A stretch of 64,000 bases of DNA from Sambucus nigra (Eukaryota > Streptophyta > Magnoliopsida > Dipsacales > Adoxaceae), in NCBI GenBank assembly GCA_949130495.1, contig OX422213.1:55995284-56059283 (forward strand), in the 5' to 3' direction. Below, in pieces: positions 22,538 to 35,146 of the stretch. Below the pieces are notes generated by a model. The model was not told where the DNA came from. It did not search any database and saw only the letters and a program-made list of their open reading frames with translations. How positions within the stretch are numbered: the first letter of the stretch is position 1; the number at the start of each line of letters is the position of its first letter. The position numbers and the translations under genes were made by a program.

Positions 22538-22645
22538 CTTCATGCTTTTATACCATATTTTTGTACTTTCCTTCTTTTGGTGCTTGTTGTTCTTGTTGCA
22601 TCCTATTTCATTGCTAGGGACTCGCAATGTGTAAATTAGGGGGTG

Positions 22646-24059
22646 TGATAATACGCAAATATCGAGTATTTCATCCGTCGAACCTACACATTTTAGCTCC
22701 TTCAGGTGCCATAATCTCTATATTTAAGCCCGTTAACCAGACAACCTCGGTTTATATTTTTAACATGCTATATGAGGTATAATTGGGATTTTGTAGGTAT
22801 TTAGGTACCAAGTATGGGATTAGGATGCATTCCGCGCAATTTTCATACACAACCGCACGTTCAAAGGCAATTCGGTCATTTTAAAGCTTGGGAACATAGC
22901 CGTACATCTACACGGAAGTTGTATCCCTCCTCGCTAGCTTCGCGTGGCGGTGAACGGAGAAGAATTACATGCCAAAATTAGGGATTCTGCAGTCTGCCCT
23001 GCTTGATCGATCGATCGAGCCTGGGAGTCGATCGATCAACCCTTCATATTTTTGCCACGATTTTAACAGTCGATTGATCGACCATAGGGGTCGATCGATC
23101 GATCCCCTATTTTTTCCTGCAGATATTTTCTTTTCATTTTCTTTCTTCTTTTCTTTTATTCTAACTTACTACTTAAGCCAATTTTTGTTGTAATAAGGGA
23201 GGGGCACATTTATTTTCTGAAATAGATAGTTTTAGTTAGGGTTTGGTTTGGAGAGTTCATTTTCTCTTCTTTTTGGATTGACAACCCATGGGTTTTGTAA
23301 GATTGAACTATTCATTTCCATCTCCATTGATATAGCTTTGTTCTTCATCTTTCCTTGCTTTGTAATTTAGTTTCCATGCTTTCTAACTAGTTTACATGCT
23401 TTAATTCTTGCTTCCCTAGTTTAATTAACATAATTTAGTTTAATTCATCATGCACCCTTAGATAAATAGGGTTGGGATTTCATTTACGCCATTTTCAGGC
23501 CCCGAGCTTCGAAAATTAGGTTTTGTGCAAAATTGCATTTAATTGAACCCGCATGAATTAAAGTCGAATTATTATGCGTTTAACTTTCTATGTCATGAAT
23601 CGTTAGTGTTTATAGCGATAATCCGAGTTTAATACGCGTGCGACCAATCTTTGGTTAAGTGTTTATTCTCGTAACTTTGGCTTAAATTCCTTATTATGTG
23701 AAGTTTATGTTTAATTGATAATGCTCGATTAAATTGCTTTCGAACCGGAATCTTGATTAGTAGTTGTTTTGATCCGTATGGTTGGATGATATCCTGATCC
23801 TCGCTTTACTTTTATTTAGACTTAACTTATTCTTTTCTTTTAATTACAACCAACCGTCTCCTTTTTACACTTTTATTCCTAGATTAAAAACTGTTGCGAT
23901 CTATCGAACATTCCCTGTGGATTCGATACCCGACTTACAGCTATACTCACCAGTTGAGTGTAGTCGTAATTTAGGTTTTTGTATAGTTCAGGTGAGCCGA
24001 ATATAAAATGACCGGCGCGCAGGTGACTCTCGCGCCGCAGAGAAACCCCTGTCAAATCA
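22646..24059 (+). repeat. E1 3' LTR (1414 bp)
   Basis: It begins TGATAATACGC directly after AATTAGGGGGTG and ends CTGTCAAATCA, followed by the GTTAG target duplication. The palindrome cluster is at 23005-23105. It is about 40 bp shorter than the 5' LTR because part of the sequence before the palindromes (compare 7685-7730) is missing. Substitutions between the two LTRs are scattered, indicating an old insertion. Confidence 0.92.
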
Positions 24060-24064
24060 GTTAG

Positions 24065-25815
24065 CTTTATTTTTAGTTAGTTAGATACTTTTATTTTTAA
24101 TTAGATGTACAAATCTAACACACACATACCAAAACCCCCTACACCTTATTACACCCAAACATAACACCTTACCTAACCTACACCTCACCGCACCTAAACC
24201 TCTCACCCATCATCTTCCCCACCATGTATTTCTCTCGCCTCTCACCTCCATTAACAACAAAACTCATAACCCACCATCCTTTTCTATTGACCAACCATTA
24301 CCAACAACCCAACACCAATCAAACCCACAATCTCATACCCGATCAAACCTTAAACCCAGTGACCTACCCACTGCCTACTAACTCGGACCTAAGTCCAGGG
24401 AGACCTAACCGTCCAAACCAGAATCCCCTTCAACCCGAATCCTTACCCGACCTGATTCGAACCTTCTAAACCCGTCGTTCAGACTTGTTGGGCATACCCG
24501 ACCACTTTGACCCAAACCAACCCATAGGACAAATCGATGTTGCCTTCTGCATAAAACCAAAGAAAATAAAAAGTCCCCACATGTTTTAAACACTTACCCC
24601 TTATTTTCGAAAAATGCCCCTCTCACCCTTTTAACGCACATGCACATTTGAAACTCCCAAAATTACCCTGATAAGAAAATCAGATATTTTTCTCACCCAT
24701 TACACATGCACATGTGAGTGCATTACCAAATTATTGCTCTCATACCTTACACCCCCATGCACACATGTTCTTGCAATTTTCCAATTTTCCCCTTGCCTCC
24801 TCCACTATATATTGAAGTCTTAGTGGAATTTGAAGACAATCCTCATTTTTGTTTTTAACTTTGTGTGATAAGCACTCCTCCACCCATCTATAGAGAGTAT
24901 TTGCATTTTTATCAAATATCTCAATATAGAGTGGTGTGGTAGAATTTATCTCTTGGATGAATTCCACTCCACCCCTCTATAATGAGTTTTTGTATTTTTA
25001 GCAACTATCTCAATGTAGAGTGATGTGGTTGAATTCATCTCTTTTAGAAGTAACTTCTTCTGCATTCCTTTATGATGAGTATTTACTTTTTTAGCAAATA
25101 TATCAACATAAAGTGATGATGTAGAATTTATTTCCTTGGTTAAATTCTAGTGTACAACTTTATAATGAGAGGATTTGCATTTTTAGCAAATCTCTGTTAT
25201 TATTTAAGAGTCCATTATGAATTCATCCATTTTGTATTGTAATTAGTTTTAATTTTTTTTTATTTTATAGTTTTTATTTTAGAACAAAAGATATTAGTGA
25301 GGGATTGTAATTGATAGAATTTTGGTTTGTAATTAAAGAGTTGCTCCAATTCAAGAACAAATGGGTTTGATCTATTCCTCTTTAATTTCTCTTGATTTAA
25401 TCCTTGCATGCTTTTATTTGTTTATTCCATGTATTGGATAATGATTAATGAGGGCAAATCTCCCATTCTAGGGATGAATTTTGAATCCCTCATGAGTCTA
25501 ATTTTGTTAGTTTGCTTTTTATCACAATTTTGTTTATCTCATTTTTCTCTAATTATCTTTTACATCTTAGTTAGTACTTTAAAAATTAGCATTGTTAGTT
25601 AATTAATAGTCCCTTGAAAAATCCATAAAAAATAGAATAATATGCAAATGAAATTTACAAATGTCTTTATATATTTTGTGCTTTATCCTTAGATAAGGAT
25701 TGACTCCCTTACTTACCCTATGCATATTATGAGTTTATTTGTAGGTTCAAGGGACTTTTTATGGAAAAGGAGTTGCAACAATGATCAACACATTAGAACC
25801 ATTTTTTTTCTATCA
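24065..25815 (+). repeat. E3 right LTR, second part
   Basis: It continues the LTR broken at 7368 and matches the left LTR from about 24096 onward. The C/A-rich block (24110-24470), the motif array (24890-25200) and the end CTATCA at 25815 correspond in order. The frames at 24224-24469 and 24740-24967 are LTR frames and not genes. Confidence 0.75.
24890..25200 (+). repeat. Motif array in E3 right LTR
   Basis: Four degenerate copies of the TATTTTTAGCAA-ATCTC core lie near 24911, 24990, 25090 and 25180. The fourth copy (TTTGCATTTTTAGCAAATCTC) is absent or mutated in the left LTR (near 2555). ATAGAGAGT(A/G)TTTGCATTTTT is shared with the 3' untranslated array at 5361-5880. Confidence 0.8.
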
Positions 25816-25942
25816 TTCATGTTCCACTATCTCGGATGATACTGAAAATCGAACTAACCATGGTGTCCATACACCCTATACCCCGTGCATATATGCACAA
25901 ATATCATAGACATAACACACACACACACACACACACACTCAT

Positions 25943-26026
<84 letters not shown>

Positions 26027-26317
26027 ATATATATATATTAAACATTGCCCCGCATGCTCAGCATGGATATATAGTAATGGTAGAATCAATTACCCTACTA
26101 GACTCAATTTCTTCTCTAAATTGCCTCATTCATCAACTAATGGCGCAAACATTGCATAGTGCTTTCCACACAACACTAACTGGACCCATTAGCCTTAAAT
26201 CGTATATTAGCTCTCATCTCAAAGTGTTTTCTACATGCGCGTGTAATAAGTAGTGTATTAAAAAAATTCCCTAGCGCCCAACAATCTCCCAACTGCCGAT
26301 GCTTGCTAAGGTTCATG
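25816..26317 (-). repeat. Minus-strand copia LTR fragment
   Basis: On the minus strand GTTGGGAGAT precedes TGTTGGGCGC, which would start an LTR at 26283. The tract GGGAGAT followed by TGTTGG is typical of copia 3' LTR junctions. The LTR-like sequence then runs down toward 25816 and is interrupted by a large microsatellite. No end is identifiable, so this is a truncated remnant. Confidence 0.5.
25916..26040. repeat. Compound (AC)n-(AT)n microsatellite
   Basis: About 45 bp of AC repeats with one interruption pass directly into about 75 bp of AT repeats with one ATTTAT break. The reading frames across it, giving HTHTHT and YIYIYI, are artefacts. Confidence 0.97.
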
Positions 26318-28345
26318 TGTAATACCCCGTACATTTATGGATAATTAAATTACATTAGTGGGTGTAATTTAGTAATTTGAGAATTTAAAGTAAATGAGAT
26401 GGACTATTTTTATTTCATGTCGCAGGTGAAGAAAAGCGAGAGGTGATGTTATTTTATTCGGAAAACACATGTGGAGATGTGTTGCGTTCAAGATGTGAAT
26501 TTTTGAAAAGTGACTCATATGGGAATTTCAAGTGCACAATTGATCTCGAAAGGGCCGAAATAGTCTGAATAGAGTAACCGAGGGTAGTGTTTGGGTTCCG
26601 GGGATTTTTGGACTAGTAGGGGCTCGTATTTGTGTATACGGGTCAATTTTGGGTTTAATAAGGGGATAAGCCTTATTCTCTCTTATAAGGGCACAGGGGA
26701 AAGAGAAAGAAAAGAAATAAAAGAAAGAAAAGAGATAAAGGAAGAAAGAAGGAAAGAAAGTAAGAAAAGGGAGAAAGAGGAGAACTCTAGCCAAGCTCCA
26801 GTGAATTCGGGTCGAGGTCATCGAATTTATCCAACGAGGTAAGTGTCTAACTTTCTTAAATTATTTTAGTGTGTTTATAAACCAAATTGTAGTTGCTGTG
26901 AAAACAATACAATTTTGGGTTTGGGATTCTTGCATAAATTGGGTTTTTTAAGATGATTTCATATAAAATTTGATGTGATAATAACTCCATATGAAATCTA
27001 GGCTTAAATCCATGTTAATGGTGTAAATTATTGTGAGAAATTGGAAGAAATGAAAGTTAAGATTTAATTAAGAAAAGAGTTAATTTTCTTGGCTTTAATT
27101 GGTTGAATCCCAAATAAATTGTTGTGTTGGGTATAAGTCAGGGTGGAGTTATGTTTATTGATGATCGGAGATGTTGGAAGCCATGAAAATGGAGTTTGAT
27201 GTGTATTAGTTTGAGAATAAGGGTAGAAGTAGAAGAAGAAATTGTGGGAAAGATAGACAATCTGATCAAGTCTGAATCGATTCGCTGGTATGCGAATCGA
27301 TTCAATTGAGGACAGTAGCAAAGTAGAACCATTTTGAATCGATTCGATAAAGGTCGAATCGATTCGGGTCAAGGCGAATTGATTCGGATCCTCTCGAATC
27401 GATTCGTCCCTGATAGTTTTGAGAAATTTTCCTTGGGTTTTAAGGATGAAAATTGAAAATTAGTTTTGGACATAAATATTAGGGGATCTTAAATAGAGTG
27501 TGAGGATCTCTAGATGATTATACGAGTGATGTGTAAACCTTGGATTAGTGGGAATAAAATACGGGGCATGAATTTAAGGAATATTTTGGATGAAAGACAT
27601 TTGAGGAATTATTCGGCTAGTTCATACATATATATTTTGGCATGTAGAATATAAATATATGGGTAGAATATATATATATATATATATATATGAGTAAATG
27701 CTAAGGTGTCAATAGGATGATTTAAAAATACTAGATAGGCGTGATAAGCTAATATTTGGAAATTTATTTATGTGAGAATTCTATCATAAGTGAATGAATA
27801 CTTATGGGATTAAAATAAGTTGAGTGTATACTTATAAATTATTGTTAATTGTTAAATTCGGGATTATAGGCTAATGCCACGGGAGATGGGCATTAATAGC
27901 CGTATTTGATGTGATATATATAAACGGTTATAGAGACATTATATATATGATATGATTATAAATATATCTGTGTGTGATTGATATATTTATGTAAAGCATA
28001 CCCCTATAGTTCTATCATGGGAAGTTGCACGATGTGGGTGAGGCCCCTAGCATGAGGAGCAGGGAGCGTATAGTCCCCAGGTCATAGCATCCATTTTTAT
28101 ATGGTGTGACTTTTATCAGGGGTGATATGGGGTGGGTATGTTTCGTTCTCATTTTCGATGAGGAACTATAACCATTTCCTATACGTTGTGATTTGGATTT
28201 GGGTTCGGTGTCAGATTCCATCCCAGTTGCCCAGGTCGATGTGTATTTTCCCTAGAGGATGATAACATTGTAGAGACTGCATCCATTGACTTATAGCTCT
28301 GAGGGATAGTAATCTCTATACTACAATAAAATGTTATACAAGCAT
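26318..28345 (+). repeat. Truncated chromovirus-type LTR (related to 48777 element)
   Basis: It begins TGTAATACCCCG. Landmarks occur in the same order as in the Tekay-like LTR at 48777: a GAATCGATTCG cluster (27273-27406), then a TATCAT-GGGAAGTT...GTGAGG-CCCC-TAGC...GCATG block, ATAGTCCCCAG, GCCCAGGT and a GCATCCA segment (28010-28300). Similarity fades at about 28345, so roughly the last quarter of the LTR and any internal region are missing. The purine-rich frame at 26591-26842 lies within a GA-rich LTR tract. Confidence 0.7.
27273..27406. repeat. GAATCGATTCG palindrome cluster
   Basis: Six copies of the palindrome GAATCGATTC, one with a single change (GAATTGATTC), lie within 134 bp. Flanks vary (TCTGAATCG, TGCGAATCG, GTCGAATCG), showing the palindrome itself is what is repeated. 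Confidence 0.92.
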
Positions 28346-29737
28346 TTAAAATTTCTTGACAAAGAGAATGTCCACGTATGAAAACTAACAAATGCTCTAC
28401 ACGTTATTTTCTATGCTCTATTTTCAATATCCCAATTTCTCTCTCTTTTCCCTTGCATATTTCTTTCGACCTAGCATGCACTGCATAAAATAAATTCTTC
28501 TTTTGTTTGACCTCTCCACCTTCTGTCCATTCCTATACTTATTTTTTAATTTCCAAGAATCCTCTCTCCCACTCTTCGTCTCTTCCCCTCCCCTCATTCT
28601 GAGAAGGTTAATAACATGGAGCTTTGAACTATTTCTTTGGCTTCATTATAAGATACTCGGTGGGCTTGCTGTTAAGACACCCATAGATGGTAAAGAAGTT
28701 CCTGATGCTTTGAAACTTGATTACAATAGCATCATTTATACGAGGTAGAGTGTAAGATTGGCCGGCAAACAAAAAGTTTCTCATCAATTATCCGGGTCAG
28801 TGATTGACTTTCAATGTTTCAAAAACAAAGTTTTTTTATCTACTTTTGCAAGGACATCATCAACAATAATATTCTAGATGGCCCATTTAACAATTCCACT
28901 AATTGAATTGGGTAAACGGTTCAGAGTCTGACCCACTCCTCTGTTGGGTCTTCTTTCTCTCTTTTTGATCATATTCACGATAACCCTTTTATTTTATTTT
29001 TTTTAAAATCCCATTTTTATTAATTCAGGTACTTTAGAGAAAAAAATATGTATAGTTTGCTCAATCGATTTTTCTTACTCAGTAGTATTCGAACGTGATG
29101 ACAATACGACTCTTTTAAAATTTGATATTAAGGATCCACCTCCTTATTGTGACTTTCGTGGATATGTATTACATCCGATATCTGTGTGTAAGATGATTAT
29201 GAAAACTATCTACATAAGAAATAACATAAATGAAAGGGGTAGTAACAATATGCATTATGTTCATGGTGAGGTTCTGAATAGATCATATTTTTCTGGAAAA
29301 AACGTTATTAATCCTAAAGAACAATTGTTATCAAATGGGTCATCCAGTTGGGAAATATCAAAACAGTTCATTAGATGAAAAACCTCAATCTATTAAATTT
29401 GTTTCTTTTAAAGTCTACTTCCCAACAAATTCGATCAAATCAAATTTAATTCAATTATGTTAAAGAGGATGATCCAGTTCAAATGGATGAGGTTTCACCA
29501 TATTTTATTGGAGATATGCTAGGAAATATTGGGAACCATATATATACCATAGGATCAAGTTGATACTAACGTTTCACCTCTAGATAAGAAAATACCTACT
29601 ACCACGCATCAAAATCATCCCCATGTGGACGATTTTTCTTCATAGTCGGTTGATTTTTCCAATCTAGATTAAGAATATATATTGCAAAGGGCTTTAAAAA
29701 GTTCAATTGTTTGTGATTTAATTGGTTTTCCAGAAAA
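28346..29737. other. Unassigned region
   Basis: This mixes C/T-rich sequence with a short coding-like stretch at 28660-28745 (KTPIDGKEVPDALKLDYNS before a stop) that I cannot place. Another weakly coding-like stretch at 29180-29378 is on the plus strand. No TE termini were recognised. Confidence 0.35.
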
Positions 29738-29850
29738 AATATAGATGAGGCCGTCAAAAAGCTCAAGGCTCGAGGAATCAAAGTGTCAGGATTAGCATGT
29801 CATGAGTCAAATGCTCAATAAGGAAAGAATCTCATAGACATGACCATACA
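29738..29850 (+). pseudogene. Short-chain dehydrogenase exon fragment (IBR1/DHRS4-like)
   Basis: The frame reads NIDEAVKKLKARGIKVSGLA, then CHESNAQ, a TAA where Q is expected, and KNLIDMTI. This matches the segment of plant DHRS4/IBR1-type short-chain dehydrogenases between the TGxxxGIG nucleotide site and the NAA motif (usual CHVSNAQ). An acceptor-like TTGGTTTTCCAG lies directly upstream (ending 29733). Only about 38 codons are present, with neither the Rossmann glycine motif nor the YxxxK catalytic pair, so it is a captured or relict exon. Confidence 0.6.
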
Positions 29851-31056
29851 TGTGATAAATGAAGATAGATTTGTATGTTTCTTGGGTGATCTAATGCTTA
29901 GAATGTGAAGTTAAGGTTTTGATTAGGCTTTTTTATATGTTTCCTTCTTTATCTTACATTCCTTTTACTAATTCAGTGATGACTTGAGATAGATTATACC
30001 ATTTGGGCTAGATATTGATTGTCTATTCCACTGATATCCATTGATTATTTATTCCACTGCCCTCCTACACATCCCTTAAAATAACTGGTGGCTTATCTCA
30101 GATATTGAATGCCTATATTAAATTCTATATTTAATCGAGAGGAATGATGCTCAAGTTAATGGTGTTGAACTTCAATTGCCTAGATTTTTTCCCATCTCAA
30201 CTTTACTGAATTGGATGTTTGTGCATTATTATTACTTGATAATTTTTTCGATATCTTCACTATTTGAGGTATGGTTGTATTTTCAGGGTTCAGATGTTGA
30301 TATACTTCATTGTATCTTCCGTAATTTATCTAGAAAAGATCTATAGTAGTGAACTCAAATGACAAAACCAAGATACATCTAATTTATGCCAGTGTTACAT
30401 TTGAGGACACTCTTTTGAAGGCATTTATAACTCGTCATATCTGAATGTGGGGAATGTTTGACCTAAGATGGAAACTTTATGTCTTGGCATCTTACATCTT
30501 ATATTACTTATAAAATGCAATAAAGGAGTCAAGGCTCCTTATTATTTAGGTTGTGCCTATTGCAGTCTAATCGGGTGCTCTCTCCCTTTATTCGTGAATA
30601 ATGAAACACCTTATTAGAAAGAGACCATTAACATCTACCTCTTAACTTTCTCAAAAAAATAATTGAGCCCTTTATCATTCTCTCTTTCTTCTCTCCACTC
30701 TTAGATAAAACTTTTAGATTCCACACTAATGCCCATCTACACCAAATAAAGGTTTTTTTTTGTTCTATATGTATTTACATACGCACAACCATATTTAACT
30801 GTTTTAGTTGGGCAGTACCCCTCAAAGTTTAGATCCACTAAATTAGTACTTGTATGTTGCCATTTCCGGTAATCCATTATTTCCATTGCATAAAATGATG
30901 GCCCAATAACAACAAATAGGGAATCACCTCGACAACCACCTCTATTTTTCTTTCTATGTGGAGGTCTTTGTCTTTATAGAAACCCATTTGAAGTCCAAAA
31001 TAAATGAATTTTGGAGTAACTACTTTTTATTTTCTCATTGCTCGATTCTTGGTGGG
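29851..31056. other. Unassigned AT-rich region
   Basis: No gene or element end was recognised. It ends in a TA microsatellite (31058-31076) which is the left flank of Helitron H2. Confidence 0.4.
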
Positions 31057-33952
31057 CATATATATATATATATATATCTATATAATAAGGAGCAAAAGAT
31101 TTTTACTATTCAATAAGAGCATAACTTAATTAGAGGATATGATTGAGCTACCAAAGCAAAAATCCAAGGGTTGAAATTATTTTGTTGTATTTTACTCTTT
31201 TGACCCTTTTATATTCTATTTCCCCCTCTTTTCTCTCAATATTAAAATGTTTCACCCTCTTTTACATTAGTTCAAAAAAAGGGTAAATATGTAATACACA
31301 CAAAAAACAAATCTTACTCAGATGTTTGACCCAAGTCTCTCTCTCTCTCTCTATCTCTCTCTCTCCCTCGGCATTGAAAACGAACTCATCTTCATTTTTC
31401 TTTCTCTCCCTCAAATCAGTGAGGTCACAACTTTACCTCTTTTGATGTCCTCTCTCACGCTCTTGAAACATCAAGATAAGGTAAATCTCTAAGCTATGTC
31501 TTATTTCACCTACATTCTGTCTTATTTTGTTTTAGTTTCAAGATTCTTTTGGTTGGTTTTGTTGTATCCTGCACTCACTCTTCAATATTAGTTTACATTC
31601 GGACAAATCATTTGGAGAGACTGCTGCAACCCATCAGTGCCTTCGTATAAAAGGCATGGACCCATTTTGATCCATGCTATTATTAGCCTAAATTGTTGTA
31701 CCATATATATCATCTGAGATTTTTAGAAAAAACTTTGGCCTGGCTTTTGGGTACAGACCCAAGCAGCCCCTGTTTTGACGTTATTTGTTATTTGTTATGC
31801 TATTCTATAAATTTCTACATCTTACTCTATTTTGGTTTTAAGGTTGGGGTGTGTTGTAATTAATGGTTTGTTTCAGATGTGGAGTTCATATTTTAGAATA
31901 ACATTGTTGAAATTGGTTGAACAACATTGTTGCGATTGATTTTATAGTTTTGGATCTCTTTAGTTGCTTTCCAGGTGCTTGATAAAATGTCCAAGTGATT
32001 TTTTATTCTTTTGGTTGTCAAATAAAACCCAGCACATATTTTTTTAGGGGATTTTGCATCATGCTGTGTTTATTATAGAAAATGTGCAAAACTGGTGAGA
32101 TAAAGGAAGAGATGGAGAACTGAATGTTGAATGTTCTGGTGTCTGAGGTGAGGGAACTGAAAATGGGATGTTTTTCAACTTCCTAGACTTTTATTTTCTT
32201 CTTAATTAAGCATGATCCGGACATCTAAACATTTCTTTTGAAACCAGATACCTAACTCGAAGATTGCAACTTTTTACAGGAACATTTGTAGAGCTTACAA
32301 GTAATGCTGCAGCATACAACCTGACAAAAGGTATTACAAGTTTAGGATTTGCAACTAATAAACACCTTGATTATATTTTTATAAGTGAGCTAATAGACAA
32401 CCAGATGATTAGGTATGTTTTGTTTAAATCAACACCCACTGATGCTATCCAAACTTTGTTATTATTTGTTGCAAGCTATTTATATGTTAGAAATTTGGTT
32501 GCTAGAAATAGAATGTTTGTTAACACATGCAATAGTTGTACACTCATGATAAAGTGGATTCTCTTTGGTACCCATTTTTTTTATAGTTTTGATGGATTCC
32601 ATGTGTATTCTTTCTAATTAGATTAGTCTATGCAAGGATGTTTCGGCATATTTTTTGTTTTTATCATTTTAGCATTCTCTTTCCATGTATGTACCTAGTA
32701 TTTACAATCCGAGGTAGATCTAGAGGCAGCTTGAACGGGCTATAGCTCATGTCACATTCTATGAAAAAAATATTTTAGTATTTAATTTTAGCCAAATAAC
32801 ATAAGGCTTTAGACTAGCTGTTAAAACTCCAATGTGAGTCATTCCAATAAGAAGCAATAATTTAAGGGAGAAGTATCTTATAGTTGCAATATCAAGCTGT
32901 AATAAATTGGTTGTGTCTATTTTGGTGTGATTCTTTTTTAGTTAGAAAAAGTATTGTTGCCCTTTTAATTGGTCACTAACTCTCTGACTAAACTTAACGA
33001 TGCAATAGCAGTTATATTATAACGATTCTATTGAACTTATATCATTTGGACTGAACTGCTATCATATGGACATAACGGTATAACAGGTATTGAATTGAGG
33101 GCTTTGTAATTGAGGGCTTTGTGTACATATTTGGGGATCTAATTTTTTTTATTTTATATTTATTGTTGTTTCTCTTTTCTTTTTCAGATCAAGACCTGTT
33201 TACGTGGGTTTTTATATATATATCAGGTATACACTTTCTCTCTACTTCTAGATTTATGTTACGAGGTTTTTGCTTTGAAAATTTTTCTTTTTCGCTGTTT
33301 ACAATAGAGATCCGGTATTGATAAGTTGTTATTATGAGTTTCAAATTTATAGGGGGATTATCAATAAAGATCCAGTATTGATAAGATGGAACTCAGTTTT
33401 GATTGAGGTGTGACGCCTTCTCTCTATTACATTAGTATTGCACAATCCTTTAAAATAACTGTGGTAAATGACTTCATTTAATTAAAAATGTAAGACATTG
33501 TGCAGATTATGAATTAGAATTGGTTCAACCACCTTTATGTGCACCACTGAGCAACCTGCATCTGTATGTTTTAGGACTATTATAGTCCGTTTATTTAATT
33601 TATACAATCACATTTTAAATAAAGAAAATTAGGGTTATGACAATTAATAACATAAATTAGGTGTCATGGACCTCCATGATTATACAAGAATGGGTTATTC
33701 ATCTATATCATCAATAATGATCTGCAATCCATATCATCAAGAATGGGATATACATGCTATACAAAAATTAGTGAGGACTATCGTTGTCTTAGGCCGTCTT
33801 CATTGTTTTTAACTTTTCCCTCTATTTAATGGGCGTTCGAGATAGGTAAAAAATGATATTTCATCTGTAGCATGCTATATTTTGGTCTTATTTTGTTTTA
33901 AAAACATTTTGATACGTTTGCTTGATTCACGCTTCAAAAATTAATTGATATG

Positions 33953-34120
33953 CATGTTATACCTGTATAGCATGTATATCACTTATAACGTGCTATAACA
34001 GTGGTACTTTTTCTTTGACAGTGTTATAGCGTGATATATTAGATTCACTTTTAGCAAATTAAGTAATATACATGCTATACCTGTATAGCATGTATATCAG
34101 TTATAGCGTGCTGTAATAGT
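33953..34120. repeat. Duplicated hairpin sequence in H2
   Basis: ATGCTATAC-CT-GTATAGCAT, a near-perfect palindrome, occurs at 34072-34091. A one-change version (ATGTTATACCTGTATAGCAT) is at 33954-33973. Both are followed by GTATATCA(C/G)TTATA(A/G)CGTGCT. The copies are about 118 bp apart. Confidence 0.8.
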
Positions 34121-34328
34121 GGGAGAACTTTACTATAAGTCGTAAGCAAATATGCTATTTTTTATAAGTAACATTCAATTTTTTTTTTGAAATGTTACCT
34201 TAATTTTATTGCTTACTGTAAATTATAGAGGCCATTTTTTTGGTTTAATGCGTGCATTCACTTTAAAGGGAACCTCATGAAAAGTAATGCTCTATCTTAA
34301 TGATACGAGTTTTGGAAAGTAATGATCA

Positions 34329-34700
34329 TGTAACAACCCTCGCTTTTGAGGTTCTATTTTATATTTAATTTGCTAGATATAGTGATTAGATATAAAAATG
34401 TTGATATGTGGAGTAGGTATTAATTTAAGAAAGAAAAGTTAATATCTACTATGATGTTGCATATTTACCGTATGTAGAGGTGAATTTTGGTATGTGATGT
34501 TTTGTAATGCCATATGATTTAAAAAATGACATTTGGCTTAAAATGAAACCGGAACCTAAAATGAATTATAAAATCTCCAAATGATAATTTGGAGGGTGTA
34601 GTTAGTTCCGGGAGGTTCGAGATAGTCAAATTATGTGCCATGTTGTATTTCGAGGTTCCGGGCACTTTTGACTAGGAAATCCATGCAGGAAATCCATGCA
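34329..34700 (+). repeat. Chromovirus LTR 5' fragment inside H2
   Basis: TGTAACAACCCTCGCTTTTGAG begins a stretch that follows the order of the 48777 LTR: a TTTGCATATTTACCGT-like segment, an accession-like GGAGGGTG-AGTTAGT block, GAGATAGTCAAA, TGCCATGTTGTATTT and GGGCACTTTTGAC. Similarity stops near 34673 and a short ATCCATGCAGGAA duplication follows. It is either a fragment inserted in H2 or a piece acquired by it. Confidence 0.75.
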
Positions 34701-35112
34701 GGTAATTATTTTATCATTTAATAGAGCATGATACATTACAGAAATCATATATACTGGATCCTTGGTCGATTATGAAGCCCCTGCCTTTTTGTCCCAATCC
34801 CAATCTTCAGATACTATTACAAAAGCCCTGCCTTTTTGTCCATCTGATAGTGAAGCCATAACTATGAATTCATGTCACCTCTCAGTCAAAATTTGTTCGT
34901 CTCTTTTATCCCAAACCAAATGGTTTGATCTTAATGCAACCAGAATTCCATTTTTTCTAATGACATCTTTATTGTTAATTTGGATATTAGTGTTTATAAC
35001 TCTTATCCGTGATTCCCCTTTTACACACCTTTGTCTCCGTGTTACCAAACATCGTAGTTAGTAAAACTTATTTCTCTTTTCCCCTTTCGTTGACATATAA
35101 TTTAATATTTAG

Positions 35113-35146
<34 letters not shown>
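35113..35146. repeat. (AC)n microsatellite
   Basis: About 17 uninterrupted AC/CA units lie within H2. Confidence 0.95.

Larger units (their letters stand above)
20346..22645 (+). other. E1 3' untranslated region, conserved with E2
   Basis: No gene. From about 20690 it matches E2 (42100-44062) closely along its length: TTTGGACTTGT, GGTAATATC, GAGGACAATG, the internal purine tract, a T-rich AAATTTCAAAAA block, CAACGATGCAT, GAGCACATGCAC, a purine run of AAAGAAAAGAAAA type (21600-21715 versus 43020-43140), the two-hairpin element and the terminal tract. From the internal tract to the 3' LTR is 1835 bp in E1 and 1837 bp in E2. Such conservation in non-coding sequence, better by eye than in the LTRs, suggests cis function or shared recent origin. 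Confidence 0.7.
7369..24059 (+). mobile_element. E1: Tat/Athila-like non-autonomous LTR retrotransposon carrying Helitron H1
   Basis: LTRs lie at 7369-8823 and 22646-24059, flanked by the 5-bp target duplication GTTAG (7364-7368 and 24060-24064). The primer-binding site at 8827 is of tRNA-Asp type, and the tract TTAGGGGGTG precedes the 3' LTR. Without H1 (8.3 kb) the element is about 8.4 kb. It encodes an unrecognised acidic protein and a 'putative plant transposon protein' domain. I see no protease, reverse transcriptase or integrase, so it would depend on a partner element. It inserted into the right LTR of E3. Confidence 0.9.
1485..25815 (+). mobile_element. E3: old Tat/Athila-like LTR retrotransposon, interrupted by E1
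   Basis: E3 is defined by two LTR copies sharing long similarity. The left copy is 1485-3196; the right copy is 6697-7368 resuming at 24065-25815 after the E1 insertion. A decayed TGGCGACGTTGCTG primer-binding site follows the left LTR. The right LTR follows a polypurine tract (GTTTGGGGGTAG). The internal 3.5 kb has no recognisable gag or pol and is mostly 3' untranslated-like sequence with a tandem array, so the element is non-autonomous or deleted. The five bases after the right LTR are TTCAT; the left partner lies outside the window. Confidence 0.75.

Noticed and set aside
25836..26253. Frames across the AC/AT microsatellite
   Set aside because: They only translate dinucleotide repeats.
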